Assembly (NCBI RefSeq): GCF_011174775.1
Contig: NZ_JAANHS010000002.1
Location: 310,001-374,000, forward strand
Reading direction: 5' to 3'
Length of the DNA: 64,000 nucleotides
Origin: Rhodobacter calidifons
GTDB taxonomy: Bacteria > Pseudomonadota > Alphaproteobacteria > Rhodobacterales > Rhodobacteraceae
In this document: positions 16,995-26,370 of the stretch, piece after piece
Layout: each line of letters starts with the position of its first letter
Position numbering within the stretch: the stretch's first letter is position 1
The notes under the pieces: generated by a model
Database searches by the model: none
The model's input: the letters and a program-made list of their open reading frames with translations, nothing else
Told to the model about the DNA's origin: nothing
Position numbers and translations under genes: made by a program

Positions 16995-17786
16995 TCAGGG
17001 GGAAATTTCGGCAAGCATCGACTCGATCACCGCCACGTCCGAGGGGTTGTTCAACTCCCAGAACTTGCGCCCCCGGGCCTCGACCTCGACGCACAGCACA
17101 TGGTGGCCCTGTTCCAGGAACCGCAACTGTTCAAGCCCTTCAAGCGTTTCCAGCGGGCCGATGGGCCAGCCTGTGTAGGCCGCAAGCACCGCGGGGCGGT
17201 AGGCATAGACCCCGACATGGTGAAAGACGGGCGTGGGTTCGTCCGGGGCATAGTCGAAGCCGGTGTAGGGGATGACCTCCTTCGAGAAGTAAAGCGCGCG
17301 ACCGCCCGCCCCGAAAACGGCCGTGGTGCCGCCCACCCGCCCGGCGCGGCGGTCCGCCAGGAAACCCGCGACGGCCCGGCCATCGCAGCGCAGGACCGGG
17401 GTGGCGATGTCGGCCCGGCTGTCCCCGGCCAGCCCCGCGACCAGATCCGTGACGAACCAGGCCGGTGTCAGCGGCGCATCGCCTTGCAGGTTCACGATCA
17501 CGTCGAACCCGGGCAGCCGTGCCGCCACTTCGGCGCAGCGCTCGGTGCCGTTGCGGGCAGAGGACGAGGTCATCACCACCTCGGCCCCGAAACCGGCCGC
17601 ATGGTCGGCGATGCGCTCGTCATCGGTGGCCACCACCACCCGGTCGATGTGCGGAACCGTCATCGCGGCCTCCCAGCTGCGGCGGATGAGGGTCTTTTCG
17701 CCATCCGGGCCGCGCAGCGTGACCAGCGGCTTGCCGGGATAGCGGGTCGAGGCATAGCGGGCGGGGATCGCGATCAGGGTCTTCAT
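16995..17786 (-). CDS. kdsB: CMP-Kdo synthetase (3-deoxy-manno-octulosonate cytidylyltransferase)
   Basis: The 263-residue enzyme activates Kdo with CTP for LPS core or Kdo-containing capsule. Family motifs: IPARYASTRYPGKPL near the start, VVVATDDERIADHAAGFG, SSSARNGTERCAEVA, VNLQGDAPL (the acidic metal site) and ALYFSKEVIPY with HHVGVYAYRP. ATG 17786 is the canonical start. It overlaps cysQ by 4 bases and is transcribed with it. A capsule-type KpsU cannot be told apart from KdsB by sequence alone. Confidence 0.92.
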   Translation of the reverse strand: MKTLIAIPARYASTRYPGKPLVTLRGPDGEKTLIRRSWEAAMTVPHIDRVVVATDDERIADHAAGFGAEVVMTSSSARNGTERCAEVAARLPGFDVIVNLQGDAPLTPAWFVTDLVAGLAGDSRADIATPVLRCDGRAVAGFLADRRAGRVGGTTAVFGAGGRALYFSKEVIPYTGFDYAPDEPTPVFHHVGVYAYRPAVLAAYTGWPIGPLETLEGLEQLRFLEQGHHVLCVEVEARGRKFWELNNPSDVAVIESMLAEISP

Positions 17787-18571
17787 TTCAGGACCACTCC
17801 GGGGGCAAAGGCGATGAAGAACGGATTGGCCCAGCCGGGCTTGCCGTAGGTCAGGGGCTGGTGGTCCTCGAACCGCACGACCTGGCCGCCCGCGCCGCGC
17901 AGCACCGCGTGGCCGGCGGCCGTGTCCCATTCCATCGTGCGGCCAAGGCGGGGGTAGAGGTCGGCCTCGCCGCTGGCCACAAGGCAGAACTTCAGGCTGG
18001 AGCCCGCGCTGGTCATGTCGCGCACGCCGTAGCGGGCGATGTAGTCGTCGGTCGCCTGGTCGCGGTGCGACTTCGAGGCCACCACCATCAGCGCCGCGTT
18101 GTCGGGGGTCGAAACGCGCAGCGGCCGCACCGGGCCGGGTTCGGGGCCGAAGGGGCCGGTTTCCTCGACCGCGGTGCCGTCGGGGCGGGTATAGAACAGC
18201 CTGCTCCTGGCCGGGGCATAGACGACGCCGCAGACCGGCACGCCGTCCTGCACATAGGCGATGTTCACGGTGAAATCGCCGCGCCGCTGGACGAATTCCC
18301 TGGTGCCATCCAGCGGATCGACGATGAAGAAGCTGTGCGCGGTCAGGCCGTGGCTTGCGGCCTGTTCCTCGGTGATCAGGGGCATCTGCGGGAAGGCCGC
18401 GCGCAGACCTGCCGAGATCACGGCATCGGCCGCCATGTCCGCCTCGGTCACCGGCGAGGCATCGCCCTTGGCGCGCACCTCGAAGTCGGGCCGGGCGTAG
18501 ACCTGCATGATCTGCGCGCCGGCCTGAAGGGCCAACTGGCGGAAAAGCGGCACAAGTTCCTGAAGATCCAT
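17783..18571 (-). CDS. cysQ: 3'(2'),5'-bisphosphate nucleotidase (PAP phosphatase)
   Basis: The 262-residue member of the inositol monophosphatase superfamily converts PAP to AMP. Metal-binding motifs are DASPVTEADMAAD, LITEEQ, IVDPLDGTREFVQRRGDFTV and EWDTAAGHAVLRGAGG. ATG 18571 was chosen at the family start MDLQELVPLFRQLA. It is divergent from the ABC-2 permease gene and coupled to kdsB. PAP is the by-product of PAPS-dependent sulfotransfer, so its place near a sulfotransferase gene suggests it supports glycan sulfation as well as sulfate assimilation (inference). Confidence 0.92.
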   Translation of the reverse strand: MDLQELVPLFRQLALQAGAQIMQVYARPDFEVRAKGDASPVTEADMAADAVISAGLRAAFPQMPLITEEQAASHGLTAHSFFIVDPLDGTREFVQRRGDFTVNIAYVQDGVPVCGVVYAPARSRLFYTRPDGTAVEETGPFGPEPGPVRPLRVSTPDNAALMVVASKSHRDQATDDYIARYGVRDMTSAGSSLKFCLVASGEADLYPRLGRTMEWDTAAGHAVLRGAGGQVVRFEDHQPLTYGKPGWANPFFIAFAPGVVLK

Positions 18572-18681
18572 GACCGCACTCCGTGGCGATTGTAGAAGCT
18601 GACGCGCGCCCTTATCCTGCGTCGTCAACGGAACGGCAAGATTTCCTGTGACAGGATGCCGGACCGGATGGGGTTGGCGGC

Positions 18682-19506
18682 ATGTTCCGACACAAGCGAT
18701 ACGAACGATCATGGTTCAGCCTGGGGTTCGAAACCCTGGAACTGATCTATCATGTCGGCGTCCGGAACCTGCGTCGGACGCATCACAATGCGCTCCTCGG
18801 GCTGGCGATGGCCATCTTCCAGTCGCTGCTGATGCTTCTGGTCATGTATTTCATGATGAGCCTGTTCGGCATGCGCAAGATCGCGGTGCGCGGCGACTTC
18901 ATGCTGTATGTGATGTCGGGCGTCTTCATGTTCATGACGCATGTGAAGGCGATCGGCGCGGTCGCTTCGGCGGACGGGCCGACCTCGACGATGATGATGC
19001 ACGCGCCGATGAACCCGATCATCTCGATCATGGGGGCTGCGCTGGGATCGCTGTACCAGCAGACGCTGGCGGCATCGGTCATCATGTTCTTCTACCACGC
19101 CCTGATCAACCCGATCGTCATCGACGACCCGGTGGGCATGATGGGCATGTTCCTGTTGTCCTGGTTCACCGGGGTCGGGATCGGCATGATCCTCCTGTCG
19201 GCCATGCCCTGGCAGCCCGAGGCGGTCACGATCATCAAGACCTTGTATCAGCGGTTGAATGTGCTGGCCTCGGGCAAGATGGTGCTGGCCAACAACCTGC
19301 CGGCAAAGCGGCGGGACTGGTTCGACTGGAACCCGCTGTTCCACACCATCGACCAGACACGCGGCTTCGTGTTTCTGAACTACACGCCCCGCTATACCAG
19401 CTATGATTACGCGATCTACTTCGCGCTCACCTGTGTGCTGATCGGCCTCATGGCAGAATTCTTCACGCGCCAGCACGCCTCGGCCAGCTGGAACAAGCGG
19501 CACTGA
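18682..19506 (+). CDS. ABC-2 type polysaccharide export permease (KpsM-like)
   Basis: The 274-residue membrane protein has about six hydrophobic segments (for example AIFQSLLMLLVMYFMMSLFG, IIMGAALGSL region, MMGMFLLSWFTGVGIGMILL, IYFALTCVLIGLMAEFF). The amphipathic start and the NPLFHTIDQTRGFVFLNYTP loop near the end resemble KpsM/RfbA-type exporters of capsule or O-antigen. No matching ATPase (KpsT) lies in the window, so the partner must be encoded elsewhere. It is divergent from cysQ with a 110-bp gap and is followed by a decayed region. Confidence 0.82.
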   Translation: MFRHKRYERSWFSLGFETLELIYHVGVRNLRRTHHNALLGLAMAIFQSLLMLLVMYFMMSLFGMRKIAVRGDFMLYVMSGVFMFMTHVKAIGAVASADGPTSTMMMHAPMNPIISIMGAALGSLYQQTLAASVIMFFYHALINPIVIDDPVGMMGMFLLSWFTGVGIGMILLSAMPWQPEAVTIIKTLYQRLNVLASGKMVLANNLPAKRRDWFDWNPLFHTIDQTRGFVFLNYTPRYTSYDYAIYFALTCVLIGLMAEFFTRQHASASWNKRH

Positions 19507-19509
19507 CGG

Positions 19510-20057
19510 TGCAGGCGGTCGCGGCGGCCAGGCCTTCCGGCGGGGCAGAGAGATCCGGCGTCAGCCGCGATTGCACGGCATGCGCGATGCCGAATTCCAG
19601 CAGCGCCGACGCGGCCCGCAGGAACGGATTGCCCGGGGCTTCCGCAATGACGCGGTGCAGCTCGAACCCGGCCAGGGCAAAGGGCTCTGGCTGATGGGTC
19701 ATGACGCTGCGCTGGTTCAGCCGGCAGTACAGCAGGCGGACATGGTCCGCCTGGCGGTTCTGTGCCGCCCGGGGGGGCGGCCTGAAGCTCCAGCCCTTCC
19801 CGCACCAGCCGGAAGGCCGCCAGAAACTCGGCCGAGGGACCGCTTTCCGGTTTCCAGGTCAGGATCTGCCGGTCCAAGAGGTTCCGGCGCGACTGCGGCA
19901 GCACCCGGGTGCCGACCTTGGCGCGCGCCTCGACCGGACCCTTGGCCTCCAGCGTCTTCAACGCTTCGCGCAGCACGGTGCACGAGACGCCGAAGCGGTC
20001 CATCATCCCGGCGTCGCCCGGCAGGCCGGATCCCACCGGCATGCCGCCGGACGCGAT
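19510..20057 (-). pseudogene. Remnant of a GntR/FadR-type sugar regulator
   Basis: In one minus-strand frame (about 20057-19779) a winged-helix fragment can be read: MDRFGVSCTVLREALKTLEA, then KVGTRVLPQSRRNLLDRQIL and EFLAAFRLVREGLELQAA. The FCD ligand-binding part continues in another frame (19702-19525): ELHRVIAEAPGNPFLRAASA and LLEFGIAHAVQSRL. The frame changes near a run of seven G/C bases around 19770. The N-terminus has no clear start and the C-terminus runs out near the converging permease gene. This is a broken DgoR-like regulator. Confidence 0.75.
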
Positions 20058-20079
20058 GGCGCGGCACGGCCCGGAACAC

Positions 20080-20229
20080 CAGGCGCTGTAGCACGATGAA
20101 CATAGACAAAAGCACACCGACCCCGATCTTCGTCCACCAGCTGGACAGCGTGCCGTCGAAGACGATGCAGCTTCGCACCAGACCCTCAAGCATCACCCCG
20201 ATGAATGTGCCCGCGAAAAAACCGTAGCC
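20080..20229 (-). pseudogene. Remnant of a sugar ABC permease C-terminus (YjfF-like)
   Basis: The minus strand encodes about 50 residues including GFFAGTFIGVMLEGLVRSCI and VFDGTLSSWWTKIGVGVLLS, then MFIVLQRL. This is the end of a ribose/galactofuranose-type permease, where FDGTLSSWWTKI is characteristic. It has no start and joins directly, in frame, to the ATPase remnant upstream, as after a deletion of everything between. It is followed by the broken regulator, so an old transporter-regulator operon is implied. Confidence 0.72.
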
Positions 20230-20232
20230 GCC

Positions 20233-20336
20233 GGTCGCGATCCTGATCAGCGGCGACTTCCCCGCGCCATTTTCGCACCGAAGCGCATGCACCTCGCCCG
20301 CCCGTGCCGCGAAGTCCACGTCCTCCAGCGCGCGGG
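20233..20336 (-). pseudogene. Remnant of a sugar ABC ATPase N-terminus
   Basis: The minus strand encodes ALEDVDFAARAGEVHALRCE and NGAGKSPLIRIATG, the N-terminal strand and Walker A of a sugar ABC ATPase. The normal GENGAGKST has become CENGAGKSP. Q-loop, signature and Walker B are all missing, because the frame passes straight into the permease remnant. Possible further upstream pieces exist in shifted frames up to about 20400 but are too damaged to delimit. Confidence 0.7.
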
Positions 20337-20483
20337 AGCGATTTCCCCGTCCGGGATCAGAGGGATGGCCGTCGGGCACGGCCAGGGCCGCAGCGGGCGG
20401 GCGGATACCCCGGGTGGTCGATGCCCTGGCGTTGCCGTGGCGCGGAAATACGGAATATTCGAAGGACTGCCGGTGACGCAACC

Positions 20484-20515
20484 GTTGCAGGCCGGAAAAC
20501 CCCCGCCTATATACG
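20484..20515 (+). promoter_or_regulatory. Heat-shock (sigma-32/RpoH) promoter of dnaK
   Basis: The -35 element GTTGCA (20484-20489), a 16-base spacer and CCTATATACG (20506-20515) match the alphaproteobacterial sigma-32 consensus CTTGAA-N13-17-CYTATNTNNG, perfectly in the -10. Transcription would start near 20522, about 100 bases before dnaK. No CIRCE-type inverted repeat was seen. Confidence 0.72.
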
Positions 20516-20623
20516 CCTCACACGGGCGCCGGGCCGCCAGACCTGACGCCTTCTCACAAGGTGGGGATGCCTGCTGAACAAGGGTCCTTGCCGGAACATC
20601 GCCTGAAGTAAAGGGATACACAT

Positions 20624-22531
<1,908 letters not shown>

Positions 22532-22549
22532 GCCGCAGGAACACGGGAA

Positions 22550-22577
22550 AGGGGCGGTCTGGCAACGGGCCGCCCCT
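22550..22577 (+). terminator. Intercistronic hairpin between dnaK and dnaJ
   Basis: The arms AGGGGCGG and CCGCCCCT pair over 8 bases with a 12-base loop. No T-run follows, so it may partly reduce read-through or protect dnaK mRNA 3' ends and thus keep DnaK above DnaJ levels. Confidence 0.45.
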
Positions 22578-22603
22578 CCTCGGTTCCAGATGGGGATTTT
22601 GCC

Positions 22604-23752
22604 GTGGCAAAGCGTGACTATTACGAAGTGCTCGGGGTCAAGAGGGGCGCTTCGGCCGAAGAGCTGAAAAAGGCTTACCGGACGAAGGCCAAGGAGCTGC
22701 ATCCCGACCGGAATGCCGACAATCCGCAGGCCGAGGCCCAGTTCAAGGAAGTGAACGAAGCCTGGGACGTCCTGAAGGACGAACAGAAGAAGGCGGCCTA
22801 TGACCGCTTTGGCCATGCGGCCTTCGAAGGCGGCATGGGCGGTGGCCCGCGTCCCGGCGGCTATGGCCAGCAGGGCGATTTCGCCTCTGCCTTCTCGGAC
22901 GTGTTCGAGGACCTGTTCGGCGATTTCATGGGCCGTGGCGGCGGCGGTGGTGGTCGAAGCCGGGCGCAAAGGGGCTCGGACCTGCGCTACAACATGCGCG
23001 TCAGCCTGGAAGAGGCCTATACCGGCGTCCAGAAGACGATCAGCGTGCCCACCTCGGTCACCTGCGACACCTGTCACGGGACCGGCGCCGAAGGGGGCAC
23101 GGAACCCGTCATCTGCCCGACCTGCAACGGCATGGGCAAGGTCCGGGCGCAGCAGGGCTTCTTCACCATCGAACGCACCTGCCCGACCTGCAACGGCATG
23201 GGCCAGATCATCAAGAACCCCTGCCGGACCTGCGGCGGTCAGGGCCGGATCCAGAAGGAAAAGCAGCTGTCGGTGAACATCCCGCCGGGGGTGGAGACCG
23301 GCACCCGGATCCGGCTGGCCGGCGAGGGCGAGGCGGGTCTGCGCGGCGGGCCGAACGGCGACCTCTACATCTTCATCGAGGTGAAGGAGCATCCGCTCTT
23401 CCAGCGTGACGGCGTGCATCTCTTCTGCCGGGTGCCGGTCAGCATGCCGACGGCGGCGCTGGGCGGCGAGATCGAGGTGCCGACGATCGACGGCGGCAAG
23501 GTGCGGGTGAAGATCCCGGCCGGGGCGCAGTCGGGCAAGCAGATGCGGCTGCGCCAGAAGGGGATGCCGGCGCTGCGGTCGTCGAACACCGGCGACATGG
23601 TGATCGAACTGGCCGTCGAGACGCCGGTGAACCTGACCGCACGCCAGCGGGAACTCTTGCGCGAGTTCGAGAAGCTGAGCGAGGAGAACAACCCCGAAAG
23701 CTCCAGCTTTTTCGGCAAGGTCAAGGGCTTCTGGGACGGGATGAAGGGCTGA
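22604..23752 (+). CDS. dnaJ: Chaperone DnaJ (Hsp40)
   Basis: The 382-residue co-chaperone stimulates DnaK ATPase. The J domain (residues 1-70) has the HPD motif in [18 protein letters not shown]; a glycine/phenylalanine-rich stretch follows ([12 protein letters not shown]). The zinc region carries four CxxCxGxG repeats ([16 protein letters not shown] twice, CRTCGGQG). The start is GTG 22604 ([12 protein letters not shown]), the only start that keeps the J domain complete. It lies 72 bases after dnaK and is probably co-transcribed with it. Confidence 0.97.
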   Translation: MAKRDYYEVLGVKRGASAEELKKAYRTKAKELHPDRNADNPQAEAQFKEVNEAWDVLKDEQKKAAYDRFGHAAFEGGMGGGPRPGGYGQQGDFASAFSDVFEDLFGDFMGRGGGGGGRSRAQRGSDLRYNMRVSLEEAYTGVQKTISVPTSVTCDTCHGTGAEGGTEPVICPTCNGMGKVRAQQGFFTIERTCPTCNGMGQIIKNPCRTCGGQGRIQKEKQLSVNIPPGVETGTRIRLAGEGEAGLRGGPNGDLYIFIEVKEHPLFQRDGVHLFCRVPVSMPTAALGGEIEVPTIDGGKVRVKIPAGAQSGKQMRLRQKGMPALRSSNTGDMVIELAVETPVNLTARQRELLREFEKLSEENNPESSSFFGKVKGFWDGMKG

Positions 23753-23760
23753 CCCTCCGT

Positions 23761-23784
23761 AGGGTGGGCAGTATTGCCCACCCT
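23761..23784. repeat. Perfect 10-bp-arm palindrome after dnaJ
   Basis: AGGGTGGGCA, a 4-base loop (GTAT) and TGCCCACCCT form a perfect hairpin 9 bases after the dnaJ stop. There is no T-run. The motif resembles short dispersed REP-like palindromes with GGGTGGGCA arms and may act as an mRNA 3'-end stabiliser or weak terminator. Confidence 0.55.
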
Positions 23785-23801
23785 GCCATCATCCTCACCC
23801 G

Positions 23802-23816
23802 TTAATCGTTTCTCAA
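23802..23816 (+). promoter_or_regulatory. Candidate CtrA box upstream of radC
   Basis: TTAA, seven bases, TCAA, one mismatch from TTAA-N7-TTAA, 25 bases before the radC start. The right half continues as TCAACCAT, close to the extended CtrA half-site TTAACCAT. Rhodobacterales CtrA controls some DNA-uptake and recombination genes, which makes radC a reasonable target. Confidence 0.33.
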
Positions 23817-23840
23817 CCATGCTGCGGCAGTCTGGGCCGC

Positions 23841-24605
23841 ATGGTCAGGTCCTTCAACGAACCCTTCCTGCCTCTCGTCGCCCCCGCTGGCGATGAGGAT
23901 GAGGCGCAGCCGTCCGCGCTCACCGGGCGGCTGCCCTCCTACATCGCCGACCACCGCCAGCGCCTGCGCGATCGCTTCATGCAGGCGGGCGGGGCGGCGC
24001 TGCCGGACTACGAACTCCTGGAGCTCATCCTCTTCCGCGCCATTCCGCGACAGGACGTGAAGCCCCTTGCCCGTCTCCTTCTCGACACGTTCGGGGATTT
24101 CAACCGGGTCATCACCGCCTCTCCCGCCCGCCTCCAGATGGTCAAGGGCGGCGGTCCCGCCGTGGTGCTGGAGCTGAAACTGGTCGAGGCCGCCGCCCAG
24201 CGGATGATGCGGGCGCGGGTGATCCAGAAGCCGGTCCTGTCCTCCTGGGACGCGCTGCTCGACTACTGCCATACCGCGATGGCGCACCGGGAAACCGAAC
24301 AGTTCCGCGTCCTTTTCCTGGATCGCAAGAACGTGCTGATCGCGGATGAGGAACAGGCGAAGGGCACCGTCGATCACGTCCCCGTCTACCCGCGCGAGAT
24401 CGTCAAGCGGGCGCTGGAACTGAACGCCAGCGCGCTGATCCTCGTCCACAACCACCCCTCGGGCGACCCGACGCCCTCGGACGCGGACCTGTCGATGACC
24501 CATCAGGTCAAGGACGCCTGCGACGCGCTGGGCCTGACGCTCCACGACCATCTCATCATCGGCAAGAGCCGCGAGTTGAGCTTCCGCTCGCAGGGCTACC
24601 TTTAG
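23841..24605 (+). CDS. radC: RadC family JAB-domain protein
   Basis: The 254-residue protein has an N-terminal helix-hairpin-helix-like region (LPDYELLELILFRAIPRQDV, LQMVKGGGPAVVLELKLVE) and a C-terminal JAB/MPN metalloprotease-like domain with the metal motif HNHPSGDPTPSDAD. RadC was named for DNA repair, but its molecular activity is not firmly established. Length is slightly above the usual 220-230 because of a 35-residue N-terminal extension. It is a single gene, separated by 27 bases from the HAD gene. Confidence 0.93.
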   Translation: MVRSFNEPFLPLVAPAGDEDEAQPSALTGRLPSYIADHRQRLRDRFMQAGGAALPDYELLELILFRAIPRQDVKPLARLLLDTFGDFNRVITASPARLQMVKGGGPAVVLELKLVEAAAQRMMRARVIQKPVLSSWDALLDYCHTAMAHRETEQFRVLFLDRKNVLIADEEQAKGTVDHVPVYPREIVKRALELNASALILVHNHPSGDPTPSDADLSMTHQVKDACDALGLTLHDHLIIGKSRELSFRSQGYL

Positions 24606-24632
24606 CTCACACATTGCGCTACGCCTAAGCGC

Positions 24633-25310
24633 ATGAGCGAGTTCGACCTTGTCATCTTCGACTGCGACGGCGTGCTGATCGACAGCGAGATCATCAGCGC
24701 GCGGATGCTGGTGGCAGAGTTGGCACGGCTTGGCCTGACCATCGACCTGCCTTACGTCGAACGCCACTTCCTCGGCCGCAGCTACCCCGTGGTGATGGAG
24801 ACGATCCGCCGGGAATTCGGCCTCGACCTGCCCCCCGACTTCGAGACGCAATACCGCGAGGCGCTGCTGGCCGCCTTCCAGAGCGAGCTGAAGGTCGTCC
24901 CGCATGTCCATGAGGTGCTGACGCGGATCGCCGTGCCCTTCTGCGTTGCCACCTCCTCCTCTCCCCGCCGGGTCGAGATGTCGCTGAAGCTGGCGGGCCT
25001 GACCGATCTGGTGGGCGACCGGGTCTTCACCTCGACCATGGTCGCGCGCGGCAAGCCCGCGCCGGACCTCTTCCTGCACGCCGCCGCGACGATGGGCGCT
25101 GCCCCGGCCCGGACCCTGGTGATCGAGGACAGCCTGACCGGCCTCCGCGCGGGCCTTGCCGCCGGGATGACCGTCTGGCGTTTCGTCGGCGGCAGCCACC
25201 TTGGCCCGCAGGCGCCCGAAGAACCCGAAGACGCCCGCCCGCACCGCCGGCTTGTCAGCTTTGCCGAGTTCTTCCAGATTGCGCCGGGTCTCGGCAGGCA
25301 GGCAGCATGA
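24633..25310 (+). CDS. HAD-superfamily hydrolase (sugar-phosphate phosphatase-like)
   Basis: The 225-residue protein has HAD motif I FDCDGVLIDSE (nucleophile Asp10, acid Asp12), a helical cap, motif II in FCVATSSSPRRVEMSL, motif III GKPAPDLFLHAA and motif IV VIEDSLTGLRAGLAAGM. This is the beta-phosphoglucomutase/YniC-like subgroup, often sugar-phosphate phosphatases. Its stop overlaps the start of the polyol regulator gene (ATGA), tying it to the polyol operon; it may dephosphorylate a polyol or ketose phosphate (inference). Confidence 0.85.
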   Translation: MSEFDLVIFDCDGVLIDSEIISARMLVAELARLGLTIDLPYVERHFLGRSYPVVMETIRREFGLDLPPDFETQYREALLAAFQSELKVVPHVHEVLTRIAVPFCVATSSSPRRVEMSLKLAGLTDLVGDRVFTSTMVARGKPAPDLFLHAAATMGAAPARTLVIEDSLTGLRAGLAAGMTVWRFVGGSHLGPQAPEEPEDARPHRRLVSFAEFFQIAPGLGRQAA

Positions 25311-26254
25311 GCAGCGAACCATCCCTTCAGGACGAAGCCGCCCGCGCCGGGTGGCTGTATTACGTCGCGGGCATGACCCAGGACCAGATCGCCGCCGAAC
25401 TGGGCGTCAGCCGCCAGCGCGCGCAGCGGCTGGTCAGCCGGGCGATGGCCGAGGGGCTGATCCATGTCCGCCTGAACCACCGGATCGGCGCCTGTCTGGA
25501 CCTTGAGGCCGCGCTCCGCGACCGTTACGGCCTGACCCGTTGCCGCGTCGCACCTTCCCTCGGCCCCGGCATGGACCCGGCCCGCGCGATCGCCCCGGCC
25601 GCCGCCGGAGAGCTGGAGCGGGTGCTGCGCAGCACCAGGCCGCTGGTGATCGCCTTCGGGACGGGACGGGCGCTGCGCGCGATGGCCGAACAGTTCAGCT
25701 TCGCGGATCCGGTGCAGCACCGCATCGTCTCGCTTCTGGGCAACATCGCGCCGGACGGATCGGCAACGCTTTACGATGTCATCAGCCGGGTCGCGGAAAA
25801 GCTGAACGCAACCTATTATCCGATGCCGGTGCCGGTGATCTCGGACACGCCCGAGGAACGCGCGTTCTTCATGCATCTGCGCCCGGTCCGCACCGTGTTC
25901 AACCTGGCGCGACAGGCCGATGTGACCTTTGTCGGCGTCGGCCAGATGGGACCGGACGCCCCGCTGGCGCTCGACGGCTTCGTCACCCCCGAAGCCCTGC
26001 GCGAGTTGCAGGCGCTGGGTGCCGTGGGCGAGATCGGAAGCTGGATCTTCGACGCCGAGGGACGCTACATCGACACCCCGCGCAATGCGCTGGTCGGCGG
26101 CGTCCGGGTCGAGCCCGGCCAGGGCCAGCCGGTCATCGGCGTTGCGGCAGGTCCGAACAAGGTCAGCGCCATCCATGCCGCGCTGCGGGGGCGGATCATC
26201 AACGGCCTCGTGACCGACGAAAGCACCGCCACCGCGATCTTGCAGCGGGACTAG
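25307..26254 (+). CDS. smoC: SorC-family sugar-binding transcriptional regulator of the polyol operon
   Basis: The 315-residue protein has an N-terminal helix-turn-helix (AGMTQDQIAAELGVSRQRAQ, RLVSRAMAEGLI, residues 21-53) and a SorC-type effector domain (VIAFGTGRALRAMAEQF, LGNIAPDGSATLYDVI, VGVGQMG, AAGPNKVSAIHAALRGRIIN). It is coupled to the HAD gene and lies 116 bases before smoE, as expected for the local regulator. It probably binds the repeats in the smoC-smoE gap and responds to sorbitol, mannitol or a derivative (inference). Confidence 0.88.
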   Translation: MSSEPSLQDEAARAGWLYYVAGMTQDQIAAELGVSRQRAQRLVSRAMAEGLIHVRLNHRIGACLDLEAALRDRYGLTRCRVAPSLGPGMDPARAIAPAAAGELERVLRSTRPLVIAFGTGRALRAMAEQFSFADPVQHRIVSLLGNIAPDGSATLYDVISRVAEKLNATYYPMPVPVISDTPEERAFFMHLRPVRTVFNLARQADVTFVGVGQMGPDAPLALDGFVTPEALRELQALGAVGEIGSWIFDAEGRYIDTPRNALVGGVRVEPGQGQPVIGVAAGPNKVSAIHAALRGRIINGLVTDESTATAILQRD

Positions 26255-26292
26255 GCCCGAAAAACCTTCGCAGTTGCAGCGAAAGAGGGGGC

Positions 26293-26321
26293 TTGACGAC
26301 TCCGGCTGGGGTGTGAATAAA
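26293..26321 (+). promoter_or_regulatory. Candidate sigma-70 promoter of the smo operon
   Basis: TTGACG (26293-26298), a 17-base spacer and AATAAA (26316-26321) form a plausible housekeeping promoter about 50 bases before smoE. The -10 overlaps the first candidate operator half, as expected for repression. Confidence 0.5.
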
Positions 26322-26348
26322 TGCTCAACAGGCGATGATTTGCTCAAC
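26314..26348 (+). promoter_or_regulatory. Candidate SmoC operator (repeated TGCTCAAC)
   Basis: TGCTCAAC occurs at 26322-26329 and again at 26341-26348, 19 bp apart, so both copies face the same side of the helix. Each is part of an imperfect TGA...TCA palindrome (26314-26327 and 26336-26346). The position covering the -10 and the start site suits a SorC-type regulator. Confidence 0.42.
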
Positions 26349-26370
26349 TCGCCATCCAGGGAGGATTAAG

